Origin: Cliona cf. orientalis
Lineage: Eukaryota > Porifera > Demospongiae > Clionaida > Clionaidae
Assembly (NCBI GenBank): GCA_963930775.1
Contig: OZ005699.1
Location: 5,353,501 to 5,417,500 of the forward strand
DNA: 64,000 bases
Reading direction: 5' to 3'
Shown: positions 47,936 through 59,000 of the stretch, one piece after another
Layout: the number at the start of each line of letters is the position of its first letter
How positions within the stretch are numbered: position 1 is the first letter of the stretch
Position numbers and translations under genes: made by a program
Notes under the pieces: generated by a model
What the model was told of the DNA's origin: nothing
The model's database searches: none
What the model saw: only the letters and a program-made list of their open reading frames with translations

Positions 47936-48401
47936 ATCATGTAGGCCCATCTGTATATATATTTGGCAGCAATGTGCAAGCCTGGTTCGAGGGTTTCACC
48001 TGTAGTATGATGTTAGTTGAAGGTAGGTCAATTTGGCCAGGGTATACTGTTGAACACCTGCTGTCACTATGATGATCATGTAAATATAGGTATGACATTG
48101 TGGCAATCTGAATTGGTTTCAGTGTATAAAAGAAATCTGGAAAAAAACTCAGGTATATTTAAACAAGTATTATGATTGCTACTAGCATCATAATTTTACC
48201 AATCTCTACATGTACTGTAGCTGGTGAGGACTTTGTAGCAATTATGATGTTATTCAAGCCCTCTGGATTGACTCAGGTATATAAAATTTAATAGAATAAT
48301 CATGTGTCTCATAAATGACTATCTTTTCTTAATCAGGCTTGAAGTATAAACCTTGGATCGAGGCACTGCATCCAACACCAATCTTGATGTGTCGGTCACT
48401 A
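47936..48401 (+). other. Exon-like segments of an unrecognised gene
   Basis: Three AG...GT-bounded segments code for VYIFGSNVQAWFEGFTCSMM (about 47930-48020), GEDFVAIMMLFKPSGLTQ (about 48222-48278) and LKYKPWIEALHPTPILMCRS (about 48338-48401). The last junction is out of phase in my reading. I do not recognise the family. They may be part of the CACTA element or captured host exons. Confidence 0.3.
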
Positions 48402-48520
48402 CAGGTAGATATTGCAACTAGTAACATATTGCATACAGACCTTCCATTCATACACTCTCTCTCTCTTACCCCACCATCCTCTCTCTTTCTCGTTTCACTC
48501 TCGCTCATTCACCATTCTCT

Positions 48521-48657
<137 letters not shown>

Positions 48658-49286
48658 CCTCTCTCTATCTCTTTCCCTCTATCTCCCTCGTTTCACTCTC
48701 GCTTATTTCACCATTCCCTCTCTCTCTCTCTCCTATGTCTTTCTGCAGATCTGATGAGCAAATGCCATCTGGACATTCTATTGTTGTTTTTTAAACTGAT
48801 TTGGTGTATTTTGGCCGTTTAACCATTTATGGCTATATGCTATATATATACATGATTATTATATCATAGTGACGCCATTGATCAAGTGCGTATATATAGC
48901 GCTGGCAGTACAGCTCGCTAGTGCGGTTAATATACATTCCTTATGGCTAGCTCGCTAACCGCACGCGCGTAGGCCGGCCGCATAGGATGCATTACGTAAT
49001 TGCATTTATGCGCGCGCGCGCAATCGACGCGTATAAGCTTTGGTATACATCTGGTATAGAGCGTTATTCGCCCTAGTATAAGACCGAATAAGTTGAATGT
49101 ATATCACATGGATAAGCGCGCTTATACGGCCAAGGCTTAAACGATATCCTTAAGCCCGAATACGCACATATAAGCAACCGACCTACAGAGGTATAAGCCC
49201 AGCGGAAACCAGTCTTAATCTAATGATATAATATAGTTTTAAGCCAGTAATAAGGCTGCGTATACTCATCGTTTTTTACAGTGTTG

Positions 49287-50216
49287 ATCCTAAAATTTTG
49301 TATTGTGTATGTTAGAACTACCAGCAGACAAGCTGTAAGTAATTTATAGTGATTCAGAAGTAAACTCAATTGTGGTGAGTAACATTGGATTATGGTGGGT
49401 GAGCAGAGTGAGTTTATGATGTCATTGCATCCTATAGTATTTTTGGTGGTATAACTAGTGGTCTCCATGTGATACAATTTAAGGTCTTCACCACTTTCAA
49501 TGTCAGAAACAGTAGTGTGATATACTATAATATTACACACTGTTCAAAATTAAAGGACAGAAATTGTTGCTATTAAACTATTACTGTGTGTAACAATTAA
49601 TACGAAAAATAGACATTATGGTGTCCATCATCCAATGCATTTAATTTATAAAAGTACATGTATGATGAAAACTGGCTTTCAGTGTACTTGGGAGCTTACA
49701 AGTCACCCTCCCTGTCATCTGTGTATATCAAAAGTATTATGACTCCTCCTACTTAGTAGTAGAACATATTTTTTCTTTATCGAGTATAGTATCTTTTGTT
49801 TAGAATGACAGAGACTGTGGGAAACATTAATTTATATTATATGTATATACAAAGTATGGTGGTATATTTCTTTTATTTTGTTTATATCTCATCTTCTAGT
49901 CTGTCTGGATTCCAAGTGATCCAGAGAATACAGATTTTATGCATGAAACCTCCAATTCAACTCCAATTATGAATTGTGTTTGCATAATAAACAAGCCGTA
50001 TACATTTGGAAACTCCCCAGTTCTGACTTCTCTGTCAGAGCTCCAAGTAGGTATATACATGGAGGATATACTAGCTATAGCTCACCTAGCTTTTTTGGAA
50101 GGTTTAGCAATGATCTTCTACATTTCACCCGGGGAAACGTTAATTCCTATTCCAATCTCCAATGTGGTTATTGCACTTGTAATAGAAACTAGACATGAGT
50201 AGGTGTCCTCTTCGGT
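49287..50216. other. Intergenic with one possible exon
   Basis: An AG-bounded open segment at about 49899-50048 reads SVWIPSDPENTDFMHETSNS and on to LTSLSELQ before a TAGGT. It is not recognised and could be an exon of the same unknown gene as 47936-48401, but it lies outside the CACTA element. Confidence 0.25.
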
Positions 50217-50266
50217 AGCCTCGTCCCCAGGCCACTCCTACGTTTTCAATGTTACACGCAGGCTAC
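50217..50266. mobile_element. ~50-bp TAGTCTCG-family micro-element
   Basis: It begins TAGCCTCGTCCCCAGGCC and ends GCAGGCTA. CTCTTCGG flanks both sides, 8 of the expected 9 bases. Confidence 0.55.
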
Positions 50267-50569
50267 TCTTCGGAAATTGGCACAATTCATTTTGCCCAAT
50301 TATAATATCCGACACTCCTTGAAAGGCTGTGCAACGTGTGCACAGAGTTGGATGGTAAAAGATAGTCTTCTCCCATTTCTAGCCATCCCTAGAAATGTCT
50401 AGGACTGTCACTCCTAGTTCAGCCTCCTTACTTTTGAGGCAATAATACAACCTGCATACCCATAATTCTCCTCCCAATCCATACCTCTGTGGCATATGAG
50501 CCAATAATTTTCACTATCACTAGAAGGAACTTCTCTTATTTACCATACTGAGTTTTCTTTTGACATAAG

Positions 50570-50805
50570 AAGTGTAAACCAAGCCTCTGTCTTAACCTGA
50601 CTCCAAGGTTGATCAGCTTGTTCTACTCATGCAGGGTCCTGCTGTTCCAAATGACCTGGGTCCTCCCCTTGTGCCCGGCAAAGTTGACGGTACAGTAGGG
50701 GTCGACGAGCCCCTTCTGTACGGTACCAACATGGAGGAACTTCTTGACCCCCTCAAAATAGCTGGGGTCCATCTGGGGAAGATCCTCACCACAGTATGAC
50801 CACAT
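50570..50805 (-). pseudogene. Ferlin C2-domain exon relic
   Basis: The minus-strand frame reads CGEDLPQMDPSYFEGVKK, GLVDPYCTVNFAGHKGRTQV and then NKLINLGVR. This matches the C2B-type domain of ferlins (RAEDLPxM...VKK...LVDPYxxVxFAGxKGxT...EWNxxxxLGVR), membrane-fusion proteins of the dysferlin/otoferlin family. The conserved Trp after HE is replaced by TAG at about 50622. No neighbouring ferlin exons are visible, so this is an isolated fragment. Confidence 0.7.
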
Positions 50806-50927
50806 ACTACTGTGTTTATGTTACATCAGCTCATTAGTAAGAGTTGCTAGACCCTTCGAAGTTCCCCCTCGTAAATATAGAATATTCAATAGGAGGGTAT
50901 AGCTGGCCAGACTACTCCATATGCTAC

Positions 50928-51030
50928 TACATGATAGTTCGATGTTGGTTTCGCATATTCTACAAAGCGGCGAAACCACGAGTAGCTAGAATTGCGAAAC
51001 CAACATCTAACTATTATGGTAGCAGTCACT
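50928..51030. repeat. Hairpin repeat
   Basis: GATGTTGGTTTCGCA (50940) pairs with TGCGAAACCAACATC (about 50993), and pairing continues outward through ATGATAGTT/AACTATTAT. Small foldback element, no target duplication resolved. Confidence 0.6.
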
Positions 51031-51229
51031 ACTGACCTGTTAACATACTAATGCCCCTCTATCACCTCTAACTGTCGAGAGTGGTGCAGTATTGGCTATT
51101 TTGTATGGTTTATTTACAGTTGATTTTATCATAGTAAACTTCTATACTTAATGGATATGAAATATAGTTTATTTTATATTTGATCTGTCAACTATTGTCA
51201 ATTATCTTTGCCAATCTATTTCATCAACA

Positions 51230-52350
51230 TTACTTTAGTTCTTACCTGTATACCTATATATATGTCAACCATGTCAATTATGTCAATTGCATCAATTTTG
51301 ACATAATAGTATAATTATTTGATAATAGTTTACAATAGACTGTCAACTATAGCTCGTCAACTATTGCTGCGTGTCCCTGTACCTATGTCAACTATATCAA
51401 TTATGTCAATTGCATCAATTTTTACATAGTTGACCCAATAATAGACTATATATTTGACAATTGTTTACAATAGACTAGCCTGTCAACTATTGCTGTGTGT
51501 CCCTGTACCTACGTCAACTATATCAATTGTCAATTAATTATGTTAATTTTGATGTATTTGATCTAATAATAGACTATAAATTTGATAATAGTTTATAATA
51601 GACTGTCAATTATAGCTCATCAACTATTGCTGTGTGTCCCTGTACCTATATCAACTATGTCAATTATGACATCTTTGACACAGTTGACCCCAAAATAGAC
51701 TGACATAGTTGACCTAATACCGTATTTCTTCTAAAAATTTGGCATGAAAATAATAATATTGCTTTAGCTTCGCCGCATTTTTAGAGGTTAATATTCAACA
51801 TTCTGTCTGCGTACGCATTCCATTCCCGTTTATAGCACAATATATGCATGACGACCTTAGCCGATAAACTATCAATTCGGTAAAGGGTGCCGAATAATTA
51901 GAAGGGCCGAATTTTTAGAAGAAATACGGTAATAGACTATAAATTAGACAATAGTTTACAATAGACTATCAACTATGGCTCGTCAACTACTACTATGTGT
52001 CCCTGTACCAGGCAGGGGGCTGAGGCATTATACGTTTGGCAGGGGAGTCGAGGCATTTAAACATTAATTAAGTTTGGCAGTATGGTCGAGGCATTTATAT
52101 GTTTGGCAGGGGGATCAAGGCATTTAAACATTAATTACGTTTGGCAGGGGAGTCGAGGTGTTTAAACATGATTATGTTTGGTATAGGGGGTTGAGGCATT
52201 TAAACATTAATTAAGTGTCGAGGAATTTATACGTTTGGCAGGGGGGTCAAGGCATTTAAACATTATTGACGTTTGGTAGGGGAGTCGAGGTGTTTAAACA
52301 TGATTACGTTTGGAAGTGGGATCGAGGCATTTAAATATTCATGCTAGGCA
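51230..52350. repeat. Two adjoining minisatellites
   Basis: 51230-51720 and 51930-52010: units of about 120 bp around TATGTCAACTATATCAATTA and GTGTGTCCCTGTACCTA. 52005-52345: about 45-bp units around GGGTCGAGGCATTTAAACAT and ACGTTTGGCAGGGG. A CCGTA MITE interrupts the first array. Noncoding. Confidence 0.8.
51720..51929. mobile_element. 210-bp CCGTA MITE inside minisatellite
   Basis: The ends are CCGTATTTCTTCTAAAAATT and its near complement, bordered by TA. The array sequence AATAATAGAC is cut by it, which confirms insertion. Contains GACGACCTTAGCC. Confidence 0.85.
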
Positions 52351-52359
52351 CTGAGCCGA

Positions 52360-53045
52360 ATTCAAAGATACATAGTTGACACATAATTGACATAGTAGAC
52401 ATAATGGACAAATTATTGACTGTGCCAGTATGGAAAATTGATGTAATAGATACAATTGACAACGTACTTTTAAAATAGATATCAACTATAATTCTATAAG
52501 TTGATCAATTGACAGTCAATAATAGATCAATTATAGTCAAGTATATAAACTCTTATCCAATACTGCACCCTACTGTAACTGTCCCACAATTTGGGATTGA
52601 AGATTATATTGCTATGGTACATGTAACTGCTATAGAACCAACTTGAATATTTATAGAGATGCCATATTCAAGTAACTCAACAGTCATTTGCATCACAAAC
52701 TTATATTTGAAGACTATAAACATTAGCTGAGGCAGCCCAGAGGTTTGATACTAGTGAATCAGAAGCACTGACATGTAGGCTTAATGACAAATACACTGCA
52801 TGCTTAGTTCTTGATCCCACCGTGACTTCATAAGGAAGTAAGCCTATTGTTTTCCATTTCTGTTACCCCAGACACCACTCCAACCCTATGCTCCAACAGA
52901 AGTGATAGATTTACTGCCCTTCGTTCAGTTGATCCTAGTAAGGTTGATTGGAAATGGTCGTCAAAATCAAACGCGTCAGTCCAAAATCCAGTCCAAATCT
53001 CAGTCCATAGTCCAGTCCACAGTCCAGTCCAGAGTCCAGAGTCCA
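52360..53045. other. No gene; short AGTCCA minisatellite at the end
   Basis: 52975-53045 is built of (C)AGTCCA and AGAGTCC words. It abuts the broken end of the helicase fragment and may have replaced its next exon. The rest is AT-rich. Confidence 0.5.
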
Positions 53046-53049
53046 GGTT

Positions 53050-53894
53050 TTACACCAACCCATCGATCACCAAAGCAACAAGTCTACTAGCATAAGGTTG
53101 CTCTCGAAGCACGTGCCTCCATTTGCGGTTTAAAATTAGTGCCTCAGGACTGAACAACACCAGCTGATATGCACCCCCAGTGACAGAAGCTTTCTTATCC
53201 ATGTCACTTTCACAATCAATAAAGGCAGCTTTGATACCTTTGGCACTGTAAGACGCCACCTGGTCTTCCATCAGGGCGATGAGAGGAGAAATAATGCACC
53301 TATCACAGTCATGCCCCTACCGGGCATAGGAGGGGATTAGACCATTTTTGTGTTCTAATTCCCTGCCCACTGGGCATCTTTGGAGGTCTAATCCCCAGGG
53401 TAATACTAGATTTTGCCAAGCTATCATAGTGCTTTTGCATGTTGGTTGCATGGCCATCCTGTTCCGATGCCTATTTTCGATCTTCTGTTATACACCATCA
53501 GAAAATGCAATACATACAGTACGCGCATGCTCACAAGCACGTTGACCTTTGACCCACATGTCTGTACTACTCGATCTAATGCCCATACTGTGGGGTGCTC
53601 CATAGATCTAGCCCCTGTCTAATCCCCTATCTGTGCCCGGTAGGGGGTAGGTGGGGCATGACTTTGATAGGTGCATAACAACCACTATAGCTTTACCACC
53701 ACCAGACTCGACTGCTAAGTAGTCCAACACGAGAGGAAGGAGCATGTAGCACAAGCTCTTCCAAAGCCAGTAGGCAAAGATACAAACACATCTCTCCCTT
53801 CTACGAAAGTACACAAAATGTTCACTTGTTCATCTTTCAGCCGGTCATAGCCTACTGACACACCGGCTTTCCTCACAGCTTCAGCGATATCCAT
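53050..53894 (-). pseudogene. RecQ-like helicase N-terminal fragment
   Basis: The ATG at 53894 starts MDIAEAVRKAGVSVGYDRL, then LKDEQVNILCTFVEGRDVFVSLPTGFGK-type motif I. After a one-base loss at about 53762 the frame continues SLCYMLLPLVLDYL and GGGKAIVVV. After a MITE insertion (53295-53675) it reads IISPLIALMEDQV, GAYQLVLFSPEALI and ALVID (motif II position). The DEAH box is lost: VID is followed by GLV and a stop at 53050. Motif order is that of RecQ helicases (3'-5' DNA unwinding). Such single-copy fragments in animals are often transposon-associated paralogues. The remaining helicase and RQC parts are absent. Confidence 0.75.
53295..53675. mobile_element. 381-bp PIF/Harbinger-like MITE in helicase
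   Basis: The ends are TGCACCTATCACAGTCATGC and the complement of TGCACCTATCAAAGTCATGC. TAA is duplicated at 53292-53294 and 53676-53678. A 3-bp TWA-type duplication fits PIF/Harbinger. It splits AIVVV from IISPLIAL. Confidence 0.85.
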
Positions 53895-54212
53895 GCCGAC
53901 GTTCCTAGCTACATGTAGTTTTGTGTGTGCACACGTATACACTATCGTGGTACTAGCGTGGTTGTGGTTACGCTGGAGCAAATTGCATACCGCGGTGAAG
54001 CGGTAGCCACAACTTATGAATATTCATGTTCCCCAGGATTTCTGGGGAGCAGAACAACTCGGGTAACGGAGCCGTACCAGACCCTTCCTCCTCTTGTGAA
54101 GGGGCGGCGCCGCGAGACTACCCCCTTACTGAGTGAAAAAGTGTAGCCAGTTTCTGGTCTCCAAATGTTGTAGCATGTAAATTAATAATGGCTAGACCTT
54201 AATATGCATTAT

Positions 54213-54252
54213 TAACCCTCGGCGCATGCGCCGCAGGGTTACGGTAGTCGTG

Positions 54253-54319
<67 letters not shown>

Positions 54320-54813
54320 TGTCTGTCAGTCTGTTACCACAAAATCAGCTGCCTACCTCGTTTTTACCTCGCAAACAAAGTTTTATAGGGTTCTTTATGG
54401 TGTTTTCAACGTTTTTACCGTTTGGCTTTCCCTGAAAACGCTTCGTTCAAGAGTTATGGCGTCATTTACTGGTCACCGCTTCCTTCCTCGCTCCCTGGCG
54501 AACTTTCGACGGCCAAACGAGACAGCGATGACTTCTTTTCAATTCGAAAAGTATATATGGTTAGTTATAGATCCAACAACACGACTGGTTCATCGCTGAT
54601 AGTACTACACTGGCAGAGAAGCTTCTGCATGCTACAAAATGCTGACACAGCATTACACACGTGATACTGCTGGACACTATGCAATCGCATGCAATGTGCA
54701 TTCTTGTGGTTACTCTGACATTGTGCTAGGAAGCCTATCATTCATGTATAGGATTGCATGCAAGCATCTTGCACTAATGCAGTACTGCTCAGTGCTTGCG
54801 CGCCGAGGGTTTT
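54213..54813. repeat. TAACCCTCGG repeat with GT microsatellite
   Basis: It starts TAACCCTCGGCGC and ends GCGCGCCGAGGGTTTT. A pure GT tract runs about 54255-54318, then TCTGTCTGTCAGTCTGTTAC. Similar left ends with different microsatellites lie at 2617 and 43018. The Cys/Val-repeat frames are artefacts. Confidence 0.55.
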
Positions 54814-55091
54814 GCACTATAGTGCTTCATATTCAAAGGTAAACATGTTTACTGGAGATAGAGTATATTCCATAGCAGTTTATTTTCTGCATCATTTTGA
54901 CTTACTGTTTCAACCATAGCTACTAATTCTAGAGTTAGTATACACAAGTCTACAGTTGAAGGTAATAATAGTAGTATACTTGTTGACAAATTAATCTGGT
55001 GAAACTTGTTTATCTCAATGATGTACTGAGCTAGACCATTTACATTCTATACTCTAGTACAAGCCTAAGTTGTGCATACTAGTACCTAGTA

Positions 55092-55757
55092 CAGTGGACT
55101 CTCTATTAACGGACACTGCTATATGTACCAACCGATATCTCCATATGTTTAACACAGTAGCAGCACCTGAATAGCGGACAACCTCCGAATTCCGGATAAC
55201 GGACACAGCAGCTCGCACGAAGTAGTAGTACAGTACTATACAAAAAACGTTCCGACTAACGGACGGCGGTGGGTGTGGCTAACCCCGCCCTCGACCTTCT
55301 TACATGCAGGTCGTGGCATTATCATAATAATCTGTACAAAAATAATAATTATTAATTAACTTAAGACAGCAATACATGTAGACACACTCTGAAAGTAGTT
55401 CTTTGTTTAGTAATGGCTGTTACAGTACTATTTCTTGAATTCTATCAATGTATGGCTGAGGTCCATACAAGCATCAACAGCCACTGCTTTAGCAAGTAGC
55501 CATTCGTCCACCGGTCATGATGCAATTGACACTCGATCACTTCTTTGAAATACGGACTGAATAGTGCAATACAATGTCAGATCATGTAAACACTTGAGTA
55601 TGTCATGAGTTTCTTTATAACAATGAATTATTGGCTATAAAATTAATATTAGATGAAGTGGGGGATGACTAAAGTAAAACACCCCAGTAAAGGACATACC
55701 CCGAATAAAGGATAGAAGCCTATGTACCAAGGTGTCCATTACTCGGAGAGTCCACTG
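55092..55757. mobile_element. 666-bp pogo/Tigger-like MITE
   Basis: The ends are CAGTGGACTCTCTATTAACG and the complement of CAGTGGACTCTCCGAGTAAT, with TA duplicated on each side. CAGTGGA...C(C/T)CTC termini with TA duplication are typical of pogo/Tigger elements. There is no transposase frame. Confidence 0.85.
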
Positions 55758-56012
55758 TATATCACTATACAATTATTCGTGAGCATGCCAAACCTGATTT
55801 CTAAACCAGTTGTACTTGAACTTGGAGTAATGGTGCCTATAAATTTATTGCATTTCTGTGTCTGATTCAGTGCTACTCAAGGTATACTATTATTAAACCA
55901 CTAGCTATAGTGGTGCAACCATTGTTTGGACAGCCTCGAGATCTGTAGTAGGTATTGCTGCGAACTTTCAATTGCCATTACACAATATCACCAGTTCCTT
56001 TAGTTATCTATC

Positions 56013-56091
56013 ATGGATATATCAACAGCAGTGATATATTTATGGCTTATTCTCTCGGGTGATGTGGAGCTCAACCCAGGACCAAAAGGAG
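56013..56091 (+). other. Exon 1: short hydrophobic leader ending in a 2A motif
   Basis: 26 complete codons from the ATG at 56013, then a phase-1 GT donor at 56092. Residues 6-14 are hydrophobic (AVIYLWLIL), followed by SGDVELNPGPKG. GDVELNPGP is the full canonical 2A motif, at which ribosomes skip the Gly-Pro bond. In sea urchin NLR genes, N-terminal leaders of this same design act as both signal peptide and 2A, giving two cellular destinations for the product. The joined codon (G|GT) continues in frame into the death-domain exon. Confidence 0.85.
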
Positions 56092-59000
56092 GTAACCAAT
56101 CTGTCACAAAGAATTAATTATGCACATCCTGTATGTATAAGTAGTCCAAAACAATATTGGGATAATGCTTATTGGTCAAAGAAAGCGCACTTATGACTAA
56201 AACATAATTTTAATACTCAGTCCTGCATGGAAATTTATTGTTAAACCATCCACCTGTCTTATGTGTGCATGCAATAAAATTTATGGGTAAATAGCTACCG
56301 GGATCACAAGCACTGTAATTGATTATGCATTTTATCTATATAATTATAATATTATGTAACTGCTGAGCTGCAAAATACAAAATCATAATAATGTTATTAT
56401 GCTACAGTAACCCCTCCAGTGCATTAGTGCAATAATTATACTGTATTTTATCCCTACATACTGGTAATTACAGCATGAATGCATGTCTATATTTTATTTT
56501 AGGTCAATTGACACCCCGTGATCTAAAAACGATTTGTACAGAAATATGGGAAGCCCAATTAAAATGGTGTGACATTGGAATTGAACTTGAATTAAGTAAA
56601 AATATTAATGATCTTGATATAATCCAACAAAATTACACAGAAACAACAAAATGTTTTAATGAAATATTATGTGAATGGCTTAATAGAGTTGATCTACAAC
56701 CAAGTTGGAATTCTTTGGCCAATGCACTTTGTGCACCTGCTGTTGGACTAGGTCACTTGGCAGAAAAATTCAAGAATAAGCATGTTCTTGCACACTCTAA
56801 TCGAGAATCTGCTACTGCAGTTGGCAATGATAATGTATCACAGTGCATAGAAAAATGCCCCAGTAGCAATCGTCAGGTCTCTGTGAACTCAGTAGTTGCA
56901 AGATTTTCGTTCCTCACATCGATCAATGAAGTGTCAACACTTGATGAGGGTCAAAAGAAGGCTCTTGAGCAGCGTCTTAGGGATGAATCACAGCAGATAA
57001 TGCTGCAATTCTGTACATTATTGGATAAATTTTTTGATTCACTTGAAGATTCAACTATGACACCTAAACGACTTATAAGATCTTTAAAGAAACCCCTGAG
57101 GGTCCTTGATCCAGATGGAGATATGCATGAGTTGGACTCTGCAGCTAGCATTGATGATATCCAAAGTATTATTGAAGAAAACTCTTCTTTCATTGATTTT
57201 CGTCTCCTTGAACATATGATTAATCTGGCTGGAACGGAAGAGAATAAGGAAGATCTTAAAAAATACAAAGATAATCTTGAGTGCTATGCAAAGCGTAGAA
57301 TTTATGAATGCCCTGCAAATTTTGGGCCTTCTATCACACCTAATCATGAAGCACTTGTCGTGAAAAGGGATGCTACATACAATGAATACAAAGTTTCTGA
57401 ACTGCAACATTTTCAAGCAAAGCTGAGTCAAATCTTGCAGATTCCTCTACATGTTTTAGTCTTGCAAAAAGTGGAAAAAGGATGTATCAGAGTGGCTTTT
57501 TTGATACCAAAATTCTATTTAAAAGAGATATTCCCACTAATTATTGGTGGTGAGCCTGATGCATCATCATTTTCATCCTCCTCCTACAAGTTAGTATTCT
57601 TCATAAAAAATTAATTCATACTAGTCTTGTGAAATTTAACAAACCTGATCATGCGTCTTTGGATAGTGGTAGTCTCCACAGGTAAGTAGTATGATACCTA
57701 AACCAGCCATAGCTGATTCTTGTCCACCTAGTGAAAGTGAGTTTATACGTACTCCAGTCATATCTTTTTACTCACTTATACTAATCTAGCTAGATGCAGA
57801 ATTATCTGCATACTGTAAAATTAGCTAACAAACCTAGAGCTCACATATTCCCCATGCGCTGTTCCTGTATCCTGCTGCACTATTTATATAGAGCTAGTGA
57901 AGCATGTGTAAAGCTACTGATGACCTATACCTATCAGGCCAGCAGTGGGTGTGGTTGATAGGTGTGACCAATAAATGCAATGTTCACTATGCTCATGGGC
58001 CTTTTTAAACGATTCGAAACATACTGTGTATAGCAGGTTTTTCAATGGAGTTGTGTTTAGGTCGGAGTCACTCTGATGCCTAGATCTCGAGCTTTGGTGA
58101 TTTTCATGCTGACAACAGAAGATAGACAAATCAATAGCTTTACCCCTTGCTGCATATGTGCACGTGGGATAATAACGTTACTTAGATGCATATAATTTTA
58201 GTACCACTACTGTACTTAATCTAATACAACGCATAGAAAAAAAAATAATTTCAATTTTGAAAAACGTACGGTTTTTCTTAGTCTCGTCCCCAGACCCCAC
58301 CCCCAAAAAGGAGGAAGAGGGTCTGGTGACATTTGAGCGCTTTCTTGGTTCTTGCAAGCTCAGCATTCTTACTTTTGCGAAAGCCAATCAGATTGCAGCT
58401 CCACGATTTTCATGTGACCTTGCATCTGGTCGCGCAGTAACGATCGTACAATGTCAGCTGGCGGTTTAGCGCTAGCCAATGAGAACGCAGTTCTTTGATT
58501 GTGCATTGCATTGCGTAGCAACGTGGGACCGGCACGTGATTGATTGCATAATATTGGCATGAAATCACGCGCCCGTACAACCTAGAAATCGTTCCAATGT
58601 CACCAGACCCTTCCCCACGCGGGGATTTGGGGGCTGGGTACGAGGCTAGGTTTTTCTGGTAAAGGTCGTCAATCGCTAACGTTAAGAGAATTCGTAAAAT
58701 TAAATTGGATAATACGTTGTCTTCAATTAACTACGGTATGTATGCTACTATACATGTAACAATTAATGCATGTAGATGAGCTGAGTGTTGAAGTTAAACC
58801 AGCTGTGATCCGTTCTCCAATGAAACGCATGGATAGTATTGGTGAAGATTCAGCTATTGGAACGAGCATAAGGACAGTACTAACTGGAGATGGCGTTAGT
58901 TCATGCAGTGAGGTACCTAATGTACATTAACTCCTGTTTGCAATTAACTAGTGAAACACCGATCGGTATCGATTGGTTGTATTTGGTACTGTGTGTATGC

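Noticed and set aside
51230-52350. Regularly spaced repeats suggesting a CRISPR array
   Set aside because: Units differ in length, spacers are not unique and the sequence is AT-rich minisatellite.
54226-54599. Cys/Val-repeat open frames
   Set aside because: Translation of a GT microsatellite within a repeat.
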